Assembly: GCA_016839545.1 (NCBI GenBank)
Contig: JAEOUB010000219.1
Span: 1 to 9,287 of the forward strand
DNA length: 9,287 bases
Direction of reading: 5' to 3'
Origin: Candidatus Kariarchaeota archaeon
GTDB taxonomy: Archaea; Asgardarchaeota; Heimdallarchaeia; Heimdallarchaeales; Kariarchaeaceae
Notes under the pieces: model-generated
Told to the model about the DNA's origin: nothing
Seen by the model: the letters and a program-made list of their open reading frames with translations, nothing else
Databases searched by the model: none
Shown here: positions 1-5,327 of the stretch, in pieces
How the letters are laid out: the number at the start of each line of letters is the position of its first letter
Numbering within the stretch: position 1 is the stretch's first letter
Translations under genes and position numbers: made by a program

Positions 1-4
1 CCTG

Positions 5-445
5 ATGTTTGGAACTCTGTTACTTGTATTGGTTTCTATTCCTTTCGTCACTGCTAATGTAGTTATTTTAGATACATCTCTAGAGCTATTTGGTGGTGAG
101 GAGTGGTCTGCAGAAGTTTATGCTGAACGAGGAGAAATGGAGGTATTTGTACTATCAGATCAGGATGGCTTGAATGTAACCATGTATCAAAATAACAACA
201 CTATTCTCACAATGTCTTTGATTGCAGATAGTCCTGCAAATATCACTCTCAAAGTCAACAATGGTGAGATTCTGGTATTTGTTAAAACCAGTGCTTCATT
301 TTTTATTAGCTCTACAATTCAAATACTACTTATCCAGGGGGATCGTCCTGTGAGTGCCCTTCTTCTAGCCCCTAGTGTTCTACTCTTTCTAGCAATACCT
401 GTTGCATATATCTTTGGAAGAAATCAAGGACTCCAAAAATTATGA
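5..445 (+). CDS. Small secreted or membrane-anchored protein, possibly 5'-truncated
   Basis: I do not recognise this 146-residue protein. It opens with a hydrophobic stretch (about residues 3-17) ending V-T-A, like a signal peptide with a cleavage site near residue 17. A polar beta-rich middle follows, with three N-x-T sequons (N57, N64, N79) suited to an outward-facing, N-glycosylated domain. A second hydrophobic segment (about 118-136) precedes a short tail with R139 and K145. The expected topology is an outside domain held by a C-terminal helix. The signal peptide lacks the usual basic N-terminus, and the frame stays open to the left edge, so the true start may lie outside the window. It overlaps the next gene by ATGA, implying translational coupling, although no functional link to an acetyltransferase is obvious. 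Topology is inferred by eye. Confidence 0.6.
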   Translation: MFGTLLLVLVSIPFVTANVVILDTSLELFGGEEWSAEVYAERGEMEVFVLSDQDGLNVTMYQNNNTILTMSLIADSPANITLKVNNGEILVFVKTSASFFISSTIQILLIQGDRPVSALLLAPSVLLFLAIPVAYIFGRNQGLQKL

Positions 446-1353
446 TAATTCGTGAGGCAACCTCTGAAGATTTGGAAGCACTTCTAGCCTTAAACAGGGC
501 TGAATACCCTGGAGTGGATTGGGATAGCCTTAATCGATTTGAGCGTTGGGAAATCGGGATGTGGTGGGTCGACCCAGAATTGTTACAATGGCATTTTGAC
601 ATCCTACGCAGATGTAATGGAGGTATTCTTGTGATAGAGTCCAATTCACACATCACAGCAGAGCTTGATTTTTGTGAATCATGGGAAGAACTGCCTAATT
701 ATTCTGGAAACCGTTACCATATTATTTGGTTAACAACTCATCCACTCCATCGAAGGCAAGGACTATCCTCACAACTGGTCTCTGAACTTCATCGAAGGAC
801 TAATCATCCAATATGGGTTGAGGCAGAGGACTCTCGAACAGTAGGTCTTTATGGCAAAATCGGAAAGGAGAACCATTTTCTTTCCAACTGGAGAGTGGAA
901 ATCAATGACATCACAGAATATTACCTTGATAATCGGTTGGAGTATACAGTTATCTCGTACGAAGATCTTGATCAGAAGAAATCAGATTACTTTGCTCTGA
1001 TTGGTCGGTATTATGCACCAGCATTTGATCTTTCGCAATTGAGATACAGTGATCCCATCAAGGAATTAATGTGGGCAGATACTCCTTCTAATATTCTTCA
1101 TCATTACCGAAAGAATGAAACTGAAGTCATAGCTTTAATGACCCAGTTTCCACGAATATTCGTCTCAAAATCGTATATGAGAGAAGATCTCGAAGCAATT
1201 CTCGCCTCTGTATGCTTACAGCTATTCGAAATGGGATTTGATTCGTTGGAATTTCAAGTCTATTACCATGTAGACCTGATATCAATATTATCCAATCTTG
1301 GATTCTCAGAAGTTATCCAAAAGGATCCTGTTTATGAATTATTCACTACTTAG
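442..1353 (+). CDS. GNAT-family N-acetyltransferase, probably tandem GNAT with a degenerate second domain
   Basis: The 303-residue protein starts M-I-I-R-E-A-T-x-E-D, the usual first strand and helix of GNAT acyltransferases, which transfer an acetyl group from acetyl-CoA to an amine. Motif A, the CoA pyrophosphate loop, is H-R-R-Q-G-L-S-S-Q-L at 103-112, after the strand I-I-W-L-T-T-H (94-100), and fits R/Q-x-x-G-x-G/A. The first domain covers about 1-155. Residues about 165-303 look like a second GNAT fold: a strand at 236-243, a long helix at 246-264, then a strand and an L-G-F turn (286-288) typical of the GNAT C-terminus. The second loop (S-Y-M-R-E-D-L, 244-250) has lost its glycines, so this half probably does not bind CoA. 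The substrate cannot be named. Translation probably couples to the upstream gene. The 3' end overlaps the convergent Pcc1 gene by 8 bp. Confidence 0.85.
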   Translation: MIIREATSEDLEALLALNRAEYPGVDWDSLNRFERWEIGMWWVDPELLQWHFDILRRCNGGILVIESNSHITAELDFCESWEELPNYSGNRYHIIWLTTHPLHRRQGLSSQLVSELHRRTNHPIWVEAEDSRTVGLYGKIGKENHFLSNWRVEINDITEYYLDNRLEYTVISYEDLDQKKSDYFALIGRYYAPAFDLSQLRYSDPIKELMWADTPSNILHHYRKNETEVIALMTQFPRIFVSKSYMREDLEAILASVCLQLFEMGFDSLEFQVYYHVDLISILSNLGFSEVIQKDPVYELFTT

Positions 1354-1591
1354 AGTTTTGTGTGACATCATTTGCTAGAGTGACTGTTGAGATAATATCA
1401 TCTAGAGTTCGTATCAAAGTACCAATTGACATCTTTCCTGTAATGGTTGTTCTTACTCCTTCATCTTCTGCTTTCGATATAATATCTACCTGTGGCAACG
1501 TTGCATTCTCTGGAGCCAGAATCGTTACAAGATGCTGAGAGTCCATTTCACTCTCAAGATAGATATTTACGTGGAGATCAAACCTCACCAT
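1346..1591 (-). CDS. pcc1: KEOPS complex subunit Pcc1-like protein
   Basis: This short protein (81 residues from the ATG at 1591) matches the layout of archaeal Pcc1: a first strand (V-R-F-D-L-H-V), a helix, an A-P-E-N-A-T-L-P segment like the conserved P-E turn, two strands, then a C-terminal helix (I-G-T-L-I-R-T-L-D-D-I-I). Pcc1 forms the dimer core of KEOPS, which with Kae1, Bud32 and Cgi121 makes the t6A modification at position 37 of ANN-decoding tRNAs. Its position after uS15 and a DHH-family gene is a known archaeal neighbourhood and supports the call. GTG codons at 1597 and 1588 are alternative starts. I prefer the ATG, which has AGGTG just upstream inside the end of the DHH gene (14 bp overlap, or 20 bp from the GTG at 1597). 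The sequence is divergent, so the assignment rests on shape plus context. Confidence 0.75.
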   Translation of the reverse strand: MVRFDLHVNIYLESEMDSQHLVTILAPENATLPQVDIISKAEDEGVRTTITGKMSIGTLIRTLDDIISTVTLANDVTQNSK

Positions 1592-2990
1592 TACCACCTA
1601 GTACTGTGTTTAATTCTAGAAGATAGCTCTCTGCAGATGTGGCTGGTAGCCTGATTGTGGCGTGATGTGTATCTCCCTTGACCAGAGTCACTTCCACATT
1701 CTTATCTGCTCTTGTCACAGCCTCCAGGATGGGCATACTCAATTTCAGGTCCGAACTGGCTTGAATAGACATCGTAGTATTTTCACCTGGCCCTGGGGCC
1801 TGTACAACCAATGGTAAGTCAATCGTCGTCAAGCCTGAGGAGAGTATCATAATGGCCACAGTTGAGGTATTATACCAGGCAATTTTCTCTCCTGCATCGA
1901 AGAATCTCAGGTTCTTCATTTCTTCAACATTTTCAGATTTGAAAAATGAGAACACTGAATTGAGAACTCCACGGTGTGTGACAAAAATCCGGCTCAGCTC
2001 TTCATAGAATTCCCCTCTATTTCCCAATAGAACTGCTATTGCTAATGGATCCCTGTCCTTGTTCATAACATCCTGTACTGCCTGAGCGTAGTCCCAGGTA
2101 TTGTGTAAAACGGGGTAATTCTCTTCTTGATTCAAAATTACCTTCTTTGAGAAAAAATGCATTCTTTTTTCACGGAATCCCGTGTTTTTGTTGAGATATT
2201 TCAGTAGCGACGTGTTGAGATCCACCAATTCTTCAGAAGTCAGCTCTGAGAATTTTCTCAGAGATTTTCCCTTTTCAATTGGTATTCCGTCTCTTTGACC
2301 TTTTCTTTTTACAGATTTCAGAAATTTTTTGATGGCTTCCCTGTTATTTGTCAGGTTGGGAAAGAAGGGGTCATAAGAGAGTTCTAAAGTCTCAACAATG
2401 CCAAATTTTTCTGCCCCAAAGACTCTCATTGCATCTATTCTAGTAACGAAATTACTTGATTCAGCAAGCTGTGCGAGGTTTGCATGGAGACCAGTTGGCA
2501 CGCTGGCCATACGAATACTCTGTTCTGCAACTAGTGGAAGAAGATTGGTTACCATAGTACTATCATTTCGAATACATATTTCCCTCACAATTAGAGATAT
2601 TGTGACCTCGGTTTCGCTAGTCTCTTTCTTTGTCTCATTGGATGATGGATAGATGAGACCGTAGTCTCCTGCATTGAGACAAATACCTTGCTCATAGTTT
2701 TCTGAAGAAGGTTCTGGAATCCAAATTACGTTCTCAATGTTGCCGTCAATTCTGCCACCTAGAAACACGTAAGGATGATCTATCCCTCTCTTGTCCCTCT
2801 CATCCTCAAACTTCTCAGCTCGAAAAATGACAAAAGGGCGATCCTGTTTCAGAAAGACAGAGCCCAGTATTGATGCGGCAATGAGACAGTCAGCTGTGGG
2901 ATAGTAGCCTATATGGACAATGTCATCATATTCGGATATTTTATCGGCGATGTGATTCAAAGCCTGTTCAAAACCTTCCAAATCCACCAT
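1578..2990 (-). CDS. RecJ/Cdc45-like DHH-superfamily protein with eroded catalytic motifs
   Basis: At 470 residues this has the size and layout of archaeal RecJ-like proteins: an N-terminal DHH domain (about 20-200), a linker rich in charged residues (215-300), and a C-terminal DHHA1-like domain (about 315-465). Active members are metal-dependent single-strand nucleases; inactive relatives such as Cdc45 are scaffolds in the CMG replicative helicase with MCM and GINS. The motifs expected to bind metal look lost. Motif I (D-x-D-G) reads T-A-D-C at 32-35. The motif II aspartate is replaced in V-F-L-G-G (75-79). The D-H-H signature position reads I-P-E-P (91-94). The fourth aspartate lies in A-E-Q (155-157). 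The G-G-H of DHHA1 reads G-D-T-H-H (439-443). I infer a non-catalytic, Cdc45-like role. A GAGG ribosome-binding site precedes the ATG. Family placement is by eye and could be an overcall for such a divergent sequence. Confidence 0.75.
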   Translation of the reverse strand: MVDLEGFEQALNHIADKISEYDDIVHIGYYPTADCLIAASILGSVFLKQDRPFVIFRAEKFEDERDKRGIDHPYVFLGGRIDGNIENVIWIPEPSSENYEQGICLNAGDYGLIYPSSNETKKETSETEVTISLIVREICIRNDSTMVTNLLPLVAEQSIRMASVPTGLHANLAQLAESSNFVTRIDAMRVFGAEKFGIVETLELSYDPFFPNLTNNREAIKKFLKSVKRKGQRDGIPIEKGKSLRKFSELTSEELVDLNTSLLKYLNKNTGFREKRMHFFSKKVILNQEENYPVLHNTWDYAQAVQDVMNKDRDPLAIAVLLGNRGEFYEELSRIFVTHRGVLNSVFSFFKSENVEEMKNLRFFDAGEKIAWYNTSTVAIMILSSGLTTIDLPLVVQAPGPGENTTMSIQASSDLKLSMPILEAVTRADKNVEVTLVKGDTHHATIRLPATSAESYLLELNTVLGGNGEV

Positions 2991-2997
2991 ACTAGTG

Positions 2998-3001
2998 CCT
3001 C
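2998..3001 (-). promoter_or_regulatory. Ribosome-binding site of the DHH-family gene
   Basis: The minus strand reads GTTGAGG, then seven bases, then the ATG at 2990. GAGG pairs with the CCUCC of the archaeal 16S 3' end, so it fixes this start and shows that translation is initiated afresh rather than coupled to uS15, whose stop lies 63 bases upstream. A TATA-like CTTTAAAC (minus strand, 3030-3023) in the same gap could be a weak internal promoter, but a transcript starting 26 bases downstream would begin right at this site, so I am unsure of it. Confidence 0.55.
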
Positions 3002-3053
3002 AACTATGTTGAATACTCTGCAGTTTAAAGGGTAATGAAGTCGTTATCTATTA

Positions 3054-3518
3054 TTAGCGTAGTAATACTGATGCGCTTTCAGGACGATATCTCCAATCAG
3101 ATGGAAGAACTCCGTTTTTCTTGTAATATGCTGCTAAACGGTAAATTTTGGATTCGATTCTCTGTAGCCCTGCTTTTCCACTAAGATCTTTTTTATTCTC
3201 ACCCAAATGGTTTCTGAGCTGCATTGCTCTTCGGATCAGTGAAATTAGATCTTCAGGATATCTTGCCGCCACTTCGTTCTCCTTGAGAATCTCTACTAAC
3301 TTCTTACCAGTTACCAACTGGATGGACGGTACACCGTATTGATCTTTCAGTATCAGACCAATTCGTGCTTGGGATTGACCTTGTTTATACAGGTTTACAA
3401 TCAGGGTCTCAACCTCACTAGCTTCCATTGGAACCCAATCAGGTGCTTCTGTCAGATAAGGTCGAGTTGATCCTGCTTTTCCTCTTGTTCGTGAATGTAA
3501 TGTTGCTATTCGTATCAC
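3054..3518 (-). CDS. rps15: Small ribosomal subunit protein uS15 (archaeal/eukaryotic S13e type)
   Basis: This is the long archaeal/eukaryotic form of uS15, a primary 16S rRNA-binding protein of the small-subunit platform. Matching landmarks are the basic N-terminus (H-S-R-T-R-G-K-A-G-S), the P-x-W segment, the Q-A-R-I-G-L-I-L-K-D-Q-Y-G-V-P region, V-T-G-K-K, the P-E-D-L helix, L-R-N-H-L-x-x-N-x-K-D, and the end I-x-R-L-A-x-Y-Y-K-K-x-x-x-L-P-x-x-W-x-Y. Related proteins have about 150 residues. No ATG exists near the expected start. GTG at 3518 gives 154 residues and TTG at 3530 gives 158; I chose GTG because it lies nearest to where homologues begin. Neither has a convincing Shine-Dalgarno sequence. 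A TATA-like box lies upstream on the same strand. It heads the uS15-DHH-Pcc1 cluster and is divergent from the sugar nucleotidylyltransferase. Confidence 0.95.
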   Translation of the reverse strand: MIRIATLHSRTRGKAGSTRPYLTEAPDWVPMEASEVETLIVNLYKQGQSQARIGLILKDQYGVPSIQLVTGKKLVEILKENEVAARYPEDLISLIRRAMQLRNHLGENKKDLSGKAGLQRIESKIYRLAAYYKKNGVLPSDWRYRPESASVLLR

Positions 3519-3570
3519 TTCCGACGACAACGAGCTTACACCGGTTGTCTCTACGTTCTGTTTGTATCCT

Positions 3571-3578
3571 TATTTAAG
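3571..3578 (-). promoter_or_regulatory. TATA-like box for the uS15 cluster
   Basis: On the minus strand this reads CTTAAATA, close to the archaeal box A consensus. Counting about 26 bases downstream puts the transcript start near 3548, leaving a leader of roughly 18 bases to the TTG at 3530 or 30 bases to the GTG at 3518. It is the best TATA candidate in the divergent spacer for the leftward cluster. Positions are inferred from spacing only. Confidence 0.5.
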
Positions 3579-3620
3579 AGTAATCCGATAGGAAACAGAT
3601 CCTCACTATGTCAAACAGTA

Positions 3621-3644
3621 GATTTAACTAAATCATGACATGAT
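3621..3644. promoter_or_regulatory. Two overlapping palindromes at the promoter; candidate operator
   Basis: GATTTA-AC-TAAATC (3621-3634) is a perfect inverted repeat with 6-base arms over the TATA-like box. ATCATG-A-CATGAT (3632-3644) is a perfect inverted repeat with 6-base arms and a single central base, located between the box and the ATG at 3652. A dimeric repressor bound at either would block TBP/TFB or RNA polymerase. No regulator gene is visible nearby, and short AT-rich palindromes can arise by chance. Confidence 0.35.
3623..3630 (+). promoter_or_regulatory. TATA-like box for the sugar nucleotidylyltransferase gene
   Basis: The plus strand reads TTTAACTA, with its centre about 25 bases before the ATG at 3652. 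That spacing would start the transcript at or very near that ATG, giving a leaderless mRNA. This favours the ATG at 3652 over the in-frame ATG at 3640. The box sits inside a perfect inverted repeat, described separately. Confidence 0.45.
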
Positions 3645-4863
3645 ACAGGATATGAAGGCAATTGTGCTCGCTGCAGGTGCGGGTACTCGATTATTCCCTC
3701 TCACCAGTCATCGACCCAAACATCTGGTAGAAATTGCTGGGAGACCTATTCTCAAGCGGATTCTGGATGATCTGAAGGAGGTAGATAATATCGATCAAAT
3801 TATTGTAGTGGTGCACCATTTTGCCCAACAGATCATCGACAGCATCCAGTCTTGGTACTCTGATGATAATATTGTAATAGTTAGGCAAGATCAAATCAAA
3901 GGTACAGGAGATGCGGTAGATGGTGCACTTCAGGAAGCAAATGTTTCTGAACCTTTTGTTGTAATTAATGGCGATGTTCTTTTTTCACAATCACTCAAAG
4001 ATCTTCTTACCCTCAATGATCCAATGGTTGTAGGGGCCGAAGTAGAAGATCCTACCATGTTTGGAGTTTTGGATCATACTGATCAGATCCTAAATAGTAT
4101 CAAGGAAAAACCAGAAACTGCTCCGGAAGGTGCATTAATCAATGCAGGGCTCTATCTCTTCCCAATCGAGGCTATTGACCTATTCAAGAACCTGGGGTAT
4201 TCAGAGAGAGGGGAAAGGGAAATGACAGATGTATTAGATCAATTAATTGATATGAACATCCCCATCAAGGTCCAACCTACAATCCAACCCTGGTTTGATG
4301 TCGGCAATCCATGGCAGATACTTGATGCTACAGAACATTTTCTTGACAAAGAACAGGGTGAATTCACCCAACAAGGAACCATAGAAAGTAATGTCACCTT
4401 ACATGGTAATGTTCATGTGGCAGCCACAGCACGTATCCGGAGTGGAGTGTACATAGAAGGACCCGTCTATATTGATGAAGGGGCAGACATCGGTCCCAAC
4501 TGCTATATCAGGGGTAAAACCTATCTTGGAAGGAATACCAGGGTTGGTAATGCGTGTGAGATCAAGAACAGTGTGATATACGATAATACCCATGCCGCGC
4601 ATCTGAGTTATGTAGGGGATTCTGTAATTGGCAGGAGGTCAAATCTAGGCGCTGGTACTCTCACTGCGAACTTGCGTCACGATGGAGACAACGTGAAAGT
4701 AACTATCAAAGGAACTAGAAGAGATACTGGCAGAAGAAAATTGGGTGTGATTATGGGTGATGGAGTAAAAACAGGAATTGGAGTAAATATTCTCCCAGGT
4801 GTCAAGATAGCGAGTAACACGTGGTTAAATGCTGGCGATACTATTCTTCGGGATATTGATTAG
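3640..4863 (+). CDS. Bifunctional sugar-1-phosphate nucleotidylyltransferase/acetyltransferase (GlmU-like)
   Basis: The N-terminal domain (about 5-240) is a Rossmann-like nucleotidylyltransferase that joins an NTP and a sugar 1-phosphate. It has the signature A-A-G-A-G-T-R-L-F-P-L-T from residue 11, then R-P-K-H-L-V, A-G-R-P-I-L, and metal-binding candidates D112 (N-G-D-V) and D220 (W-F-D-V-G-N-P-W). The C-terminal domain (about 245-407) is a left-handed beta-helix of hexapeptide repeats. It includes E-I-K-N-S and H-L-S-Y-V-G-D-S, where H321 matches the catalytic base of GlmU acetyltransferases. Length and layout resemble the roughly 400-residue Sulfolobus ST0452 enzyme, so it may make UDP-GlcNAc or UDP-GalNAc for N-glycans; substrates are not certain. 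Homologues start M-K-A-I-V-L-A-A-G, so the ATG at 3652 (403 residues) is as likely as this one, and promoter spacing favours it. The last 23 bases overlap a convergent gene. Confidence 0.92.
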   Translation: MIQDMKAIVLAAGAGTRLFPLTSHRPKHLVEIAGRPILKRILDDLKEVDNIDQIIVVVHHFAQQIIDSIQSWYSDDNIVIVRQDQIKGTGDAVDGALQEANVSEPFVVINGDVLFSQSLKDLLTLNDPMVVGAEVEDPTMFGVLDHTDQILNSIKEKPETAPEGALINAGLYLFPIEAIDLFKNLGYSERGEREMTDVLDQLIDMNIPIKVQPTIQPWFDVGNPWQILDATEHFLDKEQGEFTQQGTIESNVTLHGNVHVAATARIRSGVYIEGPVYIDEGADIGPNCYIRGKTYLGRNTRVGNACEIKNSVIYDNTHAAHLSYVGDSVIGRRSNLGAGTLTANLRHDGDNVKVTIKGTRRDTGRRKLGVIMGDGVKTGIGVNILPGVKIASNTWLNAGDTILRDID

Positions 4864-5188
4864 GGTCAATTGCATCAGTATCATCAAATTCCTCAAATGG
4901 GATATCCTCATCAAAGAGATCTGCTACATACCTTGCCAATTTCTGTTTATGTTCCTTTTCACTTAATTTTGGAGCCGAATTTGATTTTTCTCTCCTTCTT
5001 CTGCCAATAATTGCTCGCATTTCCATACTTGCCACAAATAATCCAGCAAGGAAGCTGAAGAGAATTATTGTCAGTTTATACCTCTGTTCTGTAATAACAA
5101 ATTCAGAGATAATGACTCCAAGAATAATCATGCTTGCAAAAGTGATTAATGGTGTCACCCCATCTACCTTAGAAAAATTTGCAGCCAT
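4841..5188 (-). CDS. Two-helix membrane protein with an acidic cytoplasmic tail
   Basis: I do not recognise this 115-residue protein. It has two hydrophobic segments (about 12-32 and 38-57) joined by a short turn (T-E-Q-R-Y-K), then a basic cluster (R-R-R-R, 63-66) that should stay in the cytoplasm. A lysine-rich stretch (65-83) and a strongly acidic end (D-E-D, E-E-F-D-D-T-D, then P-E-E at the C-terminus) follow. The positive-inside rule puts both termini in the cytoplasm, with the charged tail free to bind a partner. The ATG has no Shine-Dalgarno sequence, but a TATA-like box lies about 30 bases upstream, so the mRNA may be leaderless. Its final codons lie inside the end of the convergent sugar nucleotidylyltransferase gene. 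That antisense overlap could be read as doubt about the gene, but membrane topology, charge pattern and promoter support it. Confidence 0.75.
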   Translation of the reverse strand: MAANFSKVDGVTPLITFASMIILGVIISEFVITEQRYKLTIILFSFLAGLFVASMEMRAIIGRRRREKSNSAPKLSEKEHKQKLARYVADLFDEDIPFEEFDDTDAIDPNQYPEE

Positions 5189-5213
5189 TTCAAGAGATTA
5201 TGCTCTACATGAT

Positions 5214-5221
5214 CTTTAAAG
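5214..5221 (-). promoter_or_regulatory. TATA-like box for the two-helix membrane protein gene
   Basis: CTTTAAAG is centred about 30 bases before the ATG at 5188 on the minus strand. A transcript starting about 26 bases downstream would carry almost no leader. The box is itself an 8-base palindrome, so its direction is set only by the gene it precedes. Confidence 0.45.
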
Positions 5222-5283
5222 CCCATGATTGGAGAAGGGTCAGCTTTAATGAATTTATTCAACCATCGTGGTCGCGGTAATAA

Positions 5284-5291
5284 CCTTTAAG
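5284..5291 (+). promoter_or_regulatory. TATA-like box for the atpI-atpC operon
   Basis: CCTTTAAG lies about 40 bases before the ATG at 5328. A start 26 bases downstream of its centre, near 5313, would leave a leader of about 15 bases, room for the weak GGA at 5316-5318. The AT-rich TTTAATGAATTTATT around 5245-5259 is a less well placed alternative. This 139-base spacer (5189-5327) also serves the leftward gene, so the two promoters are divergent. Confidence 0.4.
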
Positions 5292-5327
5292 CAAGACTCG
5301 GTTCGGAGTGAAATTGGATAGATAAAA

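Noticed and set aside
372..656. Open frame on the minus strand over the start of the GNAT gene
   Set aside because: It lies antisense to two well-supported genes and has no recognisable motif or promoter.
2398..2652. Plus-strand open frame inside the DHH-family gene
   Set aside because: It is antisense to a convincing family member, with low-complexity Ser/Val-rich translation typical of a shadow frame.
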